Below are positions 18,068 to 28,055 of a stretch of 64,000 nt of DNA, piece by piece (the first letter of the stretch is position 1; each line of letters begins with the position of its first letter). The notes below the pieces were generated by a model. That model was not told where the DNA came from, searched no databases, and was given only the letters and a program-made list of their open reading frames with translations. Location of the stretch: NCBI RefSeq assembly GCF_001282725.1, contig NZ_LN876583.1, positions 62,001-126,000 on the forward strand, read 5' to 3'. The translations under genes and the position numbers were made by a program. The stretch is from Inediibacterium massiliense (GTDB lineage Bacteria > Bacillota > Clostridia > Peptostreptococcales > Thermotaleaceae).

Positions 18068-20239
18068 CTATTTGATTGTTACTGTTTGAGTAGCTCCATC
18101 CCACTCAGCATCTAATCCTAATGCTTTTGCGATAAAGCTTACTGGTAACATTGTTCTTCCATCTTTGATAGTTGCTACAGTATCCATATAGATTGGAGTA
18201 CCATTTACCATTAATTTGTTGCTTCCGATTTCTACTTGAGCAATTCTATCTCCTTTGAAGATTGTTACTGTTCTTGCTTGCTCATTCCAGATGATGTTTG
18301 CATCTTTTACCCCGATAGCTTCTGCAACATATCTTAAAGATAACATTGTTCTTCCATCTTGGATGTATGGTGCTACGTCAGCAGTTTTTGTTACATCTCC
18401 AACTTTGTATTCAGCTTGACCGATTACAAAGTTTACTGCTTCACCTGGTTTTGTGTTTTGATCTGCTGGAGTAATTACTCTTGCTCCTACTGTTTCTACT
18501 GCATATTCTTCACTGAAGTATCCATCGTCTGTTTTATCTTTGTCGTAGTTTTCTACGATTGCAGATCCACCAACTTTAACATCAATGTCTCCTTCTGCTA
18601 CTGTACGGTCTAAGTCTAATTTGATTCCTGAAAGTACAATTGTACTTGCTTTACTACTGTCTGAATCTACTGGAATTGTTAATATGTTTTTATCTACTTT
18701 TGCTCCGTCAACATCTAAATCTACATTTCCTGTTGTTACTTTGATAGTAGGAATTGCTGTCCATTTTACTGATTCATCTAATGCTACTACTAATGTTTTC
18801 TTTCCTTGGATTGCTTCTGATTTTCCTTCTGTGATTGTGATATCTCCGATTTCTTGTCCTTTGATACCTGTTCTTACATCTTTTACATCAACTTTTACAT
18901 TTATTGGTGCTACTGCTTTTCCTAATACTACTTCAGCTTCTTTGTCTAAGCTTCTTCCTGTTACGTTTGCAATGATATCTCCAGATTTACCTGCTTCTAC
19001 AGATACAAAGAATTTTAAATAAAGCTCTGCTTGTCCTGTAGTAGTTGCTGTAAATTCTACGTAATTGTCACCTTTGTCTGTAAGTTCTACTTTAGATCCT
19101 GCATTTAATGTTCCTTCAATTCCTTGGATATCTTTTACTTTATCAGTATCTTTTGTTACTTCTACACCTAATACTTTTACCCAAGATGGGAATTCTACTC
19201 TAGTTTTTCTGTTTGCCAACCATGCATTTTCTACATTTTCTTCAATGATTAATGTTTGTAATTCATGTTCTTCATCACTATAGCTGTCTGCCATTCTTCC
19301 AGAGATGATCTCTTTTGCATCTCCATCTGCTTTTACACTTACACTATAATCACAGTATTTTGCAACTACTAAATCTTCACTTGTAATGTCATCTCCACTG
19401 ATAGATACAGATACATCTCCATAATCTGCATCTTTTTCAGCAGTAACTTGTAATCCTTTGATATAGATTGTTCCTCTTGTAGAAGATGTTGCAGTAGTCA
19501 TATAAAACTCTAAGTTTCTTCCATCGATTACTGTTTTAGAAGCATCTATAGAAGCTCCTGTTAATCCTCCTGTAAATTCTACATTTACAGATGATCCTAC
19601 CCATTTGAATCCTGTAGGTAATTTTAATTTTACTTTGCTGTTTGTTACGGCTCCGATTGCTCCGATTTTTGTTTCATCAATTTGGATGTCTTTGATTGTT
19701 GCTGTATCAGTAAAATCTTCTACTTTGTCAATTGTAGCAACTGTATCTCCAGCTGCTGCTACTGCAAATGTATAAGTACCTCCACTGATTACACTGTCTC
19801 TTCCGTCAACTGTTACTTTTAATTCTCCTTTACCTTGTGCTTCTGCAAGCATTGGGAAACGATAAGCAATTTTGTTTTCTGGAGTGTTGTCTCCATATAC
19901 TGTCACTTCTACAGTAGTATCATTTAATCTTGTTACCAATGCATTAGATCCATTTGCCATATCTGCTGCAAAATCTCCAGAAGTTAAATCAGAATCATCT
20001 AACCACTCTGCATTGTCTAACTTCATTCTGAAAACTTGTTTGGTTGTTGCACTACCAAACTCATCATCACTTTTTTCCTCAATTTTTAACTGAGGTGCTG
20101 TAGTTTTGTCTGTAAACTTATAATCATCCTTGATTTGCGGTACTTTGCTCATACTGTTGTCAGTAGCAGCAAATGCGCTCATTGGTACTAATGATACCAT
20201 TAATGCTAGTACCAATAATAGAGAAAGTTTTCTCTTCAT
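18068..20239 (-). CDS. S-layer-like protein with C-terminal CuAO-N domain (paralogue A)
   Basis: 723-residue exported protein with the same signal peptide type (KRKLSLLLVLALMVSLVPMSAFA), beta-rich body and C-terminal copper amine oxidase N-terminal-like domain (about 595-723: DVAPYIQDGRTMLSLRYVAEAIG, DGRTMLPVSFIAKALGLDAEW) as paralogue B. It is about 100 residues shorter, mostly in the N-terminal body. Codons are strongly biased to a few choices, as in highly expressed genes. AAGGAGG lies upstream of the ATG, and a promoter TTGATT-17-TATAAT sits 65-95 nt upstream. The tandem arrangement of two individually promoted and terminated genes suggests alternative or co-expressed S-layer subunits; not proven. 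Confidence 0.85.
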   Translation of the reverse strand: MKRKLSLLLVLALMVSLVPMSAFAATDNSMSKVPQIKDDYKFTDKTTAPQLKIEEKSDDEFGSATTKQVFRMKLDNAEWLDDSDLTSGDFAADMANGSNALVTRLNDTTVEVTVYGDNTPENKIAYRFPMLAEAQGKGELKVTVDGRDSVISGGTYTFAVAAAGDTVATIDKVEDFTDTATIKDIQIDETKIGAIGAVTNSKVKLKLPTGFKWVGSSVNVEFTGGLTGASIDASKTVIDGRNLEFYMTTATSSTRGTIYIKGLQVTAEKDADYGDVSVSISGDDITSEDLVVAKYCDYSVSVKADGDAKEIISGRMADSYSDEEHELQTLIIEENVENAWLANRKTRVEFPSWVKVLGVEVTKDTDKVKDIQGIEGTLNAGSKVELTDKGDNYVEFTATTTGQAELYLKFFVSVEAGKSGDIIANVTGRSLDKEAEVVLGKAVAPINVKVDVKDVRTGIKGQEIGDITITEGKSEAIQGKKTLVVALDESVKWTAIPTIKVTTGNVDLDVDGAKVDKNILTIPVDSDSSKASTIVLSGIKLDLDRTVAEGDIDVKVGGSAIVENYDKDKTDDGYFSEEYAVETVGARVITPADQNTKPGEAVNFVIGQAEYKVGDVTKTADVAPYIQDGRTMLSLRYVAEAIGVKDANIIWNEQARTVTIFKGDRIAQVEIGSNKLMVNGTPIYMDTVATIKDGRTMLPVSFIAKALGLDAEWDGATQTVTIK

Positions 20240-20303
20240 GTAAAATACCTCCTTAAATTTTGTTGTAATTTGTCGAAATTTGTAACCTCTTGGCTACATA
20301 AAG

Positions 20304-20332
20304 ATTATATAAATTCATCAATTATAAATCAA
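20304..20332 (-). promoter_or_regulatory. Sigma-A promoter for S-layer-like gene A
   Basis: Minus strand TTGATT, 17 nt, TATAAT. It lies in the divergent gap shared with the plus-strand prenyltransferase gene. Confidence 0.8.
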
Positions 20333-20487
20333 TGGATTTAACCATTCTGTAATATTGGTAAATGTTTCATGCGAGTATTTTCAATGGGTAGATAGGTTCT
20401 AGGTAGGGGGTATTACAGAGAGATTACATACTTTTTTGATAGAATATGTGTTAAAATGGAAATATTAGATGAGAGAGGAGTTTGTAT

Positions 20488-21348
20488 ATGAATATAGTAG
20501 GACTAATAAAAACAATGCGACCAAAGCAATGGACAAAGAATTTAATATTGTTTGCAGCTATTCTTTTTTCAAATCATCTTTTTGATCTTTACTTTTTAAA
20601 GCTTAGTATCATAGGTTTTTTTCTTTTTTGTATTTTTTCTGGAAATGTTTATATTGTCAATGACTTGGTAGATCGTGAAAAGGATAGGATGCATCCGAAA
20701 AAATGTATGAGACCTATTGCATCTGGAGCAGTGGGCAGTAAAGAAGCGATTCTTTTTTTAATCATTACTTTATTTGGAGCTTTTTATATTGCTTATAAAA
20801 TAAATTTTATGTTTTTTGTCATTGGACTTTTGTATTTTTTATTGGTTACCTTTTATTCCTTTGGTTTAAAGCATATTGTCATATTAGATGTGATGACTAT
20901 TTCCTTAGGGTTTGTTCTAAGAGCTTTAGGAGGTGTAGTCCTTATAGATGTAAGAATTTCTCCGTGGCTTTTATTATGTACTTTTTTATTATCCTTATTT
21001 TTAGCACTACATAAAAGAAAAAGTGAAATGGATTGGATAGAAAAAGGGCATAAAACCTCTCGTAAGATTCTTCATGAATATACTCCTGAGCTTTTAAATG
21101 ATATGCTTCATATTGTTACTTCCTCTACTGTAATGGCATATTCTCTATACACCTTTAGTGCAAGTGGATCTATGTATATGATGGGAACTATTCCTTTTGT
21201 CATCTATGGAATTTTTAGATATCAATATATTGTGCATAAAAAAGGGATGGGTGAAAATCCAGAGCTTGTTTTATTAAGTGATATTCCACTCATTATCAAT
21301 ATTCTTTTGTGGGCCATAAGCTGTATTTTCATTTTGTATTTTATATAA
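20488..21348 (+). CDS. UbiA-family prenyltransferase, decaprenyl-phosphate phosphoribosyltransferase-like
   Basis: 286-residue polytopic membrane protein of the UbiA prenyltransferase family with about eight to nine membrane helices. The opening MRPKQWTKNLILFAAILFSN and the first Asp-rich motif NDLVDREKDRMHPKKCMRPIASG match the subgroup containing decaprenyl-phosphate 5-phosphoribosyltransferase (mycobacterial DPPR synthase). That subgroup transfers phosphoribose from PRPP to a polyprenyl phosphate, rather than quinone or heme prenylation. The second motif region (LDVMTISLGFVLRALGG) is present. ATG 20488 follows AGAGGAG at 7 nt; a TTG at 20482 is also in frame. One of only two plus-strand genes here, convergent with a GT39-type glycosyltransferase. 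Confidence 0.82.
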   Translation: MNIVGLIKTMRPKQWTKNLILFAAILFSNHLFDLYFLKLSIIGFFLFCIFSGNVYIVNDLVDREKDRMHPKKCMRPIASGAVGSKEAILFLIITLFGAFYIAYKINFMFFVIGLLYFLLVTFYSFGLKHIVILDVMTISLGFVLRALGGVVLIDVRISPWLLLCTFLLSLFLALHKRKSEMDWIEKGHKTSRKILHEYTPELLNDMLHIVTSSTVMAYSLYTFSASGSMYMMGTIPFVIYGIFRYQYIVHKKGMGENPELVLLSDIPLIINILLWAISCIFILYFI

Positions 21349-21383
21349 ATAACACCTGCTGATTTCTATCAGCAGGTGTTATT
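21348..21383. terminator. Bidirectional terminator between convergent genes
   Basis: 15-bp perfect stem (AATAACACCTGCTGA and its complement) with A/T-rich flanks; serves the plus-strand prenyltransferase gene and the minus-strand glycosyltransferase gene, which ends at 21384. Confidence 0.85.
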
Positions 21384-22730
21384 TTATTCTAATGACTTCA
21401 TCATTCGATCCATCATAGTAGCCATAGCTATAGCAAATAAAAATAGAAGTGGAAAATTGTATCTTGCTTGTCCTTCATATACAAAATATACGGCTGTTAA
21501 AAAAACTGTATTAAAAAATGGAATGAGTAAATCATATGGAAGTTTATATTCTCTTTTAAATAAAGCTATAATCATAGGCTTTATTCCTATAATCATATAA
21601 ATCATTCCAAAACTTGTTAAAATATAGACTATGATATTTTGATAAGCCATCTTAAAGTTCATGTCTCTTGTATAATTTACTTGTCTTTGTTTTTTCCATG
21701 TATCATATTCTTTTTTGATTTTCTCATTATCATTTGCTGTCCATGCTTCTATATCCCAAGTTCCTCCAAAAAAAGTTTCTTCTAATCTTAATGTTCCTAG
21801 TTTAAAGAAAGTGATAGGATGAGATAATATCCACTTCTTTCCTTGTGGTTTAATAATAGGCTCTATTTCATGAGCTACTTTCACATTTTTTGTTTTCAAT
21901 ATATTTCTTACTTGTTCTTTTACTTCTTTTGGAGCTTTTACATCCTCTAAATCCATCCATGCTCCTGTAGTATTGTAATCATTGTTGTTGATGTATAATA
22001 CATATCCAGAGTTATAGGATATTGGGATAAGCCTTCCAAATTTTTTATAATTTCTATAAGTCCATGGAGCAATGACCAGTGTCATAATAATAAATGTTGA
22101 TCCAAACATTAAAACTGTTTGCTTTAAATTTTTATTTTTAAAATATTCTACACAAGCTACAATCACAGGATATGCCATAAAAAAAGGTTTGGTAAGAGCA
22201 GTAACCCCTATAAGCACTCCTAGCATTGGATATTTTATATAAGGATGAAAATCATATACTTGAAAAAATATAATCATACTAAATAAAAATGTAAAAAACA
22301 CTTCTGTTCCTACTACATTATTATAAGCAATATAATTTGGCAGAAGGACTGTAATCGTATAAGCAGTATAGATGACAAACTTTCTTTTGGTCATCTTTAT
22401 TAAAATCAAATACACCAAAACAATTGTCAAACTTGATAAAAGTACATTAAATTTTTTCGCAATCATTATATCTGCACTACCAAATATTCTATAGATATAT
22501 CCTAAAATCATAGGATATCCCATTCCTTGAAAAGCTACAGGAATACGATCCATCGTATGTCCTAAATGCATAAAAATATTTGTTGCAATAGTTTGATAAG
22601 CATCAAAATCAAATACAGGCTTACTAGGAACATTATTTATATACCATATCCTAGCATACACCCCTAGTATAAAAATCATCACCACATATATAAAACCTAT
22701 CATATTTTTCCAGTTTTCATTTTTTCTCAT
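21384..22730 (-). CDS. GT39-type membrane glycosyltransferase
   Basis: 448-residue protein with about eleven membrane helices, resembling the ArnT/PMT-like glycosyltransferase 39 superfamily, which uses polyprenyl-phosphate sugars as donors outside the membrane. An early acidic pair lies in the first extracellular loop (KPVFDFDAYQTIA, about residues 35-47), where the catalytic Asp of the superfamily sits. It is followed by MGYPMILGYIYRIFG and a soluble C-terminal loop (about 240-350) before the last helices. Start 22730 has GGAGG 5 nt upstream; an earlier in-frame ATG overlaps that site. Donor and acceptor are unknown; proximity to surface-protein genes and a polyprenyl-phosphate enzyme suggests wall or S-layer glycosylation. 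Confidence 0.78.
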   Translation of the reverse strand: MRKNENWKNMIGFIYVVMIFILGVYARIWYINNVPSKPVFDFDAYQTIATNIFMHLGHTMDRIPVAFQGMGYPMILGYIYRIFGSADIMIAKKFNVLLSSLTIVLVYLILIKMTKRKFVIYTAYTITVLLPNYIAYNNVVGTEVFFTFLFSMIIFFQVYDFHPYIKYPMLGVLIGVTALTKPFFMAYPVIVACVEYFKNKNLKQTVLMFGSTFIIMTLVIAPWTYRNYKKFGRLIPISYNSGYVLYINNNDYNTTGAWMDLEDVKAPKEVKEQVRNILKTKNVKVAHEIEPIIKPQGKKWILSHPITFFKLGTLRLEETFFGGTWDIEAWTANDNEKIKKEYDTWKKQRQVNYTRDMNFKMAYQNIIVYILTSFGMIYMIIGIKPMIIALFKREYKLPYDLLIPFFNTVFLTAVYFVYEGQARYNFPLLFLFAIAMATMMDRMMKSLE

Positions 22731-22782
22731 AGTAACCTCCATTTGCTACGTTTTTAGTTCATTATAACATCATAAAAAACAT

Positions 22783-22845
22783 AATTTATTAAAATTGTTT
22801 TTAATAAATTTACAAAACATATTGGAACGACACAGGGGTTGTTCC
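22783..22845. repeat. Two palindromes in the 22731-23146 gap
   Basis: The first is an AATTTATTAA/TTAATAAATT inverted repeat (22783-22810). The second is an 8-bp stem GGAACGAC/GTTGTTCC (22824-22845), followed on the plus strand by CCTACA; this resembles widespread short palindromic intergenic repeats with a TGTAGGG edge. No gene in this stretch. Confidence 0.55.
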
Positions 22846-22925
22846 CTACAATTACATCATTTTCTTTTTTGTATCTCACAAACTATCATACACCTATATA
22901 AAAGTTTGAATCCATAATATCTTAC

Positions 22926-23020
22926 ATATACAAAGATTAGTACCTGACTTTTAAAGTTACATTCCTTTATGTCTATGTTTATCTATTTTATATATACAAA
23001 GGTTAGTGAACGACTTAAAA
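22926..23020. repeat. Pair of 30-nt direct repeats
   Basis: 22926-22955 and 22991-23020 share ATATACAAAG.TTAGT and GACTT..AAA with a few substitutions. They lie in the non-coding gap before the pyrG terminator. Confidence 0.6.
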
Positions 23021-23070
23021 ACAATTTTACCAGAAAACTTGATACGTAGAATAAAAAATCCGTAAAGAAC

Positions 23071-23102
23071 CTTCAACTGTTTGAGCGACAGCGAGTTTTG
23101 AG
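23071..23102. repeat. CTGTTTGAGC-core hairpin element, copy F
   Basis: The CTGTTTGAGC...GCGAGTTT core, also found near 41089, 53109 and 60509, is here bracketed by a short imperfect stem (TTCA/TGAG). It lies directly downstream of the pyrG terminator in the minus-strand sense. Confidence 0.7.
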
Positions 23103-23107
23103 TATTT

Positions 23108-23137
23108 AAAAATGCCAAGGATTTCCTTGGCATTTTT
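23108..23137 (-). terminator. Terminator after pyrG
   Basis: AAAAATGCCAAGGA / TCCTTGGCATTTTT, 14-bp perfect stem. Confidence 0.9.
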
Positions 23138-23146
23138 AGTATATCT

Positions 23147-24766
<1,620 letters not shown>

Positions 24767-24837
24767 TCACCATTTCTTAATTATAGTTTTACTGATTCTT
24801 TATTTTTCATTCCATATAATTAGAATTAACTTTTTTC

Positions 24838-24870
24838 AAAAAAAGAGAGAGGCCACCCCTACGGGTGACC
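24838..24870 (-). terminator. Leader terminator upstream of pyrG (attenuator candidate)
   Basis: An 8-bp GC-rich stem (24851-24870) with one G-U pair is followed on the minus strand by TCTCTCTTTTTTT. It lies between the pyrG promoter and the start codon. Confidence 0.65.
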
Positions 24871-24930
24871 TACCTGTATCCGTTTCATCTATATGGCAGG
24901 GCACCCATTGTAGGGTGCTCGTTTCACTTA
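24871..24930 (-). promoter_or_regulatory. Candidate regulatory leader structures of pyrG
   Basis: Upstream of the leader terminator, a hairpin GCACCC/GGGTGC (24900-24919) could instead pair its GGGTG arm with the CACCC of the terminator, an antiterminator geometry. TGAAACG occurs twice (in GTGAAACGAGC and GATGAAACGGAT). Class not recognised; it could also be a dispersed palindromic repeat. Confidence 0.4.
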
Positions 24931-24951
24931 TCTTCTTATTATAACTTGATT

Positions 24952-24980
24952 ATTATATCTTATTCCATTATTTGAGTCAA
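24952..24980 (-). promoter_or_regulatory. Sigma-A promoter for pyrG
   Basis: Minus strand TTGACT, 17 nt, TATAAT, in the gap after the S41 protease gene. Confidence 0.85.
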
Positions 24981-24995
24981 TAAACTTTTTCGCTT

Positions 24996-26378
24996 TTATT
25001 TTAATATTTCTATGGCCTTTTCTAGTTGTAAATCTTTTTTCCACATTTCTTCTGTTTTTTGCTGAATTTTATCTCTTGTTTCTAAGGTTAATACTCCATT
25101 TTCAGTGATTCCGTTTTCTCTTTGAAATTTTTTGATGGACTCTTGAGTATTTACATCTAATATAGCAGTCAGTTTAATTTCTTTTTTTCCTAAGAAATTT
25201 AATCTTTGTTGGGCACCATATACATTTAAACCTTTTTCATTTAAAGTATACTCATGATCTTCAAGCATAGGTGCAAGATAATTGAGTAGATCTGGATCTA
25301 ATCTCATATCTTCTACTAAAATATCTGGGTTGATTCCTACTTTGTCTATAGATCTTTTATGAGCCGTTAAATATTCTGCCATAGTCAATTTAATAGCCCC
25401 TCCATAATCCAGAGGAACAGTTTGTTGTACAGTTCCTTTTCCATAAGTAGTATTTCCTACAATCGTCCCTACTTTATCATCTTGTATAGCTCCTGTAACA
25501 ATTTCTGCTGCACTAGCTGTATTTTCATTTACTAATACAACTAATTTCACATTTTGTGGATCTTTTATTCCTGTTATTGTTTCTTCTTCCCCTTTGAATT
25601 TTATATATACAATAGGATTGTTCTTTGGAGTAAAAAAGTCTGCTACAGCTACTCCTTCCTGCAAAAGTCCTCCTGGATTGTCTCTTAAATCTAGTATTAT
25701 CTTTTTAATACTTTTTGTATTAAATTCTTCTAAATCTTTTTTTACATTTTGACTTGCATTTTGATTAAATTCATTTATTTTTATGTATCCTATTTGATGA
25801 TCTAATATTTTACTTGTTGTAGGATTTACTTGAACAATGTCTCTTGTTAAAGTAACTTCTTGTTTTTTTCCTTCTCGTTCAATGATTAAATAAATAGTTG
25901 TATTTGCATCTCCTAATAAATAATTTGTTGCTTCTTTTAATGTCATACCTTCCATATTGTGTCCATTAATAGAAAGAATACTATCTCCAAACTTTAGTCC
26001 TGCTCCTTGAGCTGGAGAATTCTCCATCGGCTCCACAATAACCAATCGACCTTCTTTGACAGAAACAACTGCACCAATTCCTGCATACACTCCTAAACTT
26101 TCTTTATTAAACTCTTCATATTCTCTTTGATTCATATATCCACTATGATCATCTAAATATAGAAAAAGTCCTTTGTAGGCTCCTTCCATAAGTTGTTCTT
26201 CTGTTACATCTCCATGATAAAATTCTTCTATACAAGAAATCATGACTTTTAAATATTCTATTCTTTCATCTAAATTATGAAACTTTTTAACTGGCTCTTG
26301 ACCATAAGTCACACTTGTACATACTAAAGAAAAAATTAACGTCAATATTAATAAAGTTCTTTTCCTTCGTTGTAACAT
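24996..26378 (-). CDS. S41-family carboxy-terminal processing protease
   Basis: 460-residue exported CtpA-type serine protease. It has a signal peptide (about 1-27), a PDZ domain at about 95-180 (VEPMENSPAQGAGLKFGDSI) and the S41 domain at about 190-365. The nucleophile serine is in NENTASAAEIVTG and the catalytic lysine in TYGKGTVQQTVPL. A peptidoglycan-binding type 1 domain follows at about 390-445 (YGAQQRLNFLG...IKKFQRENGI). This order is that of the Gram-positive CtpA/CtpB branch, which cleaves membrane or wall-associated substrates, including sporulation checkpoint proteins. It sits next to a large block of secreted proteins, which are possible substrates. GAAGGTG precedes the ATG. Confidence 0.92.
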   Translation of the reverse strand: MLQRRKRTLLILTLIFSLVCTSVTYGQEPVKKFHNLDERIEYLKVMISCIEEFYHGDVTEEQLMEGAYKGLFLYLDDHSGYMNQREYEEFNKESLGVYAGIGAVVSVKEGRLVIVEPMENSPAQGAGLKFGDSILSINGHNMEGMTLKEATNYLLGDANTTIYLIIEREGKKQEVTLTRDIVQVNPTTSKILDHQIGYIKINEFNQNASQNVKKDLEEFNTKSIKKIILDLRDNPGGLLQEGVAVADFFTPKNNPIVYIKFKGEEETITGIKDPQNVKLVVLVNENTASAAEIVTGAIQDDKVGTIVGNTTYGKGTVQQTVPLDYGGAIKLTMAEYLTAHKRSIDKVGINPDILVEDMRLDPDLLNYLAPMLEDHEYTLNEKGLNVYGAQQRLNFLGKKEIKLTAILDVNTQESIKKFQRENGITENGVLTLETRDKIQQKTEEMWKKDLQLEKAIEILK

Positions 26379-26522
26379 TTTAGCACCTTCTTTATTTATT
26401 ATAGATGTTTTTATTATATCACGAATCTATACAATAAAAAGTATAATTCTTATACTGTTGATAAGTAAGTTTTTAGAAAAAGTATAAAATAGTGACGGAT
26501 TTTATGACTTTTCTACAAACTC

Positions 26523-26548
26523 AAAGAGCAGAATTTCTTCTGCCCTTT
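26523..26548 (-). terminator. Probable terminator of the four-gene surface operon
   Basis: AAAG(A)GCAGAA paired with TTCTGC(C)CTTT, with a short T-run. It follows the stop of the 26550-28043 gene. Confidence 0.55.
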
Positions 26549-26549
26549 A

Positions 26550-28043
26550 TTAATGGAAATTTATAATATTTTCTCTATAATCCTTTTGTAAATCCTTTTG
26601 TAAAAATTCTAAAAATCTAACAAGCATGACAGATGCTTCAGCTCTTGTAATAGGTTTATTGGGATTAATACGATTTAAACTATCTCCACCTACTAAATTG
26701 ATTTCTCTTGCCATGTATATACTATCCTTTGCCCACATAGGAATTTCTCTATCATCTGTAAAGGAAGTGTAAAATCCTGGTGCAGGAGCTTTAGAATCAA
26801 ATCCTAATGCCTTAATTAAAACAGTAATAGCCTCTGCCTTTGTCAAAGGTTCTTTCGATCCAAAGAGATCTTTTGATATTCCTTGAATCAACCCTTTGTC
26901 TACTGCATCCTTTACATAAGGATATATAGGATCTTTGATATCTATATCTTGAAATACTGATTTTTCTTTTGGCGCATTTCTTTTTTTAGTTTTCTTCTCT
27001 TCTTGTATGGTAGGCCTGATGTTGCAAGCCTTCATGACAGCTTTTACAAATTCTCCCCTTGTAAACGATACATCAGGTTTAAAAAATGAAGAATTTTCAT
27101 CAAACACATCTAATGAATACAATTTGTTGATAGAACCTTGTGCCCAATGCCCTCCAATATCTCTAAACTTTGGGATTACCAATCTTTCAAGCTTTGGAAC
27201 CATTTCTTTTTTAAGTTCTACAGTTCCTATGTTTCTTCTTTTATTATCTATTTTGTCATCTTTGACTCTTGGAAGATCATATTCATATCTTGTGACCATT
27301 TCTTCATTTGTCACTCTTATATGCCCTCCATTAAAGCTTGAAAAACTGGCTTCATTGGCTGAATACTTTAAAGTTTTAGATAAACTATCAGAAACTTGAG
27401 CTTTGACTGTAGCTGACCATGTACTGTCTTCCTCTTCTTTATCTTTTTCGTTTGCTTTTTTCGTACTTGTAATTGTATAATCTAATATTTGTGTTTCTGT
27501 ACCCCCCCAGAAATTTTTATACCCTACATTTCCTCCAGTCATTTCTACAATAACTTCTCCTTCATCTTTATTGAAGGTATAATATTTTCTTGCCTTTAAA
27601 TTTCCAGAATAAAAATCTGATGCAGGACGATTGTCTATAATATCTGATTTGGATAATTCATATCCACCATCCTTTAAAAGTTCATATTTATTCTTACCAA
27701 TTTTAATCGATTCCTTAAATGATTTTAAAGTAGTTTGTCCTATAGTTTGCCCTTTGTCATTTCTTTTATCATAAATGGTTTCTAAATCTACTTTTCGATC
27801 AAGCTTGTCTCCATTTGGTGTTTTTAATTTAAAGGTATAGGTAGTAGTTTTTTCTGTATCCTTTTCATTTTCTTTGACCTCTACCGTTCCTGTAAATTTC
27901 ATAGGCTCTCCTGTAATGAATACCATCTCTTCATACTCGTACTCATTGTTCACTCCTCCAGAAAACCCAGGGAGCTGTGCCCATACACTTATAGGAACAA
28001 TGATCATACAAACGGCTATAAAACTTGCTATGATTTTTTTCAT
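26550..28043 (-). CDS. SLH-domain exported protein, last gene of surface operon
   Basis: 497-residue secreted protein: signal peptide (to about residue 22), an unassigned beta-rich domain (about 30-285), then three C-terminal S-layer homology repeats starting at FRDIGGHWAQGSINKLYSLDV, FQDIDIKDPIYPYVKDAVDKGLI and FTDDREIPMWAKDSIYMAREINL. It should bind wall polysaccharide. It is the only SLH-bearing product of the operon 26550-38284 and starts 12 nt after the preceding gene. The three upstream gene products lack SLH repeats, so this may be the wall anchor of a multi-protein complex (inference). Confidence 0.85.
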   Translation of the reverse strand: MKKIIASFIAVCMIIVPISVWAQLPGFSGGVNNEYEYEEMVFITGEPMKFTGTVEVKENEKDTEKTTTYTFKLKTPNGDKLDRKVDLETIYDKRNDKGQTIGQTTLKSFKESIKIGKNKYELLKDGGYELSKSDIIDNRPASDFYSGNLKARKYYTFNKDEGEVIVEMTGGNVGYKNFWGGTETQILDYTITSTKKANEKDKEEEDSTWSATVKAQVSDSLSKTLKYSANEASFSSFNGGHIRVTNEEMVTRYEYDLPRVKDDKIDNKRRNIGTVELKKEMVPKLERLVIPKFRDIGGHWAQGSINKLYSLDVFDENSSFFKPDVSFTRGEFVKAVMKACNIRPTIQEEKKTKKRNAPKEKSVFQDIDIKDPIYPYVKDAVDKGLIQGISKDLFGSKEPLTKAEAITVLIKALGFDSKAPAPGFYTSFTDDREIPMWAKDSIYMAREINLVGGDSLNRINPNKPITRAEASVMLVRFLEFLQKDLQKDYRENIINFH

Positions 28044-28055
28044 ATTCTCTCCCCC

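Noticed and set aside
24838-24930. PyrR-type attenuator or a known riboswitch in the pyrG leader
   Set aside because: No PyrR-binding consensus and no fit to TPP, purine, lysine, SAM, c-di-GMP, guanidine or fluoride riboswitch cores was seen.
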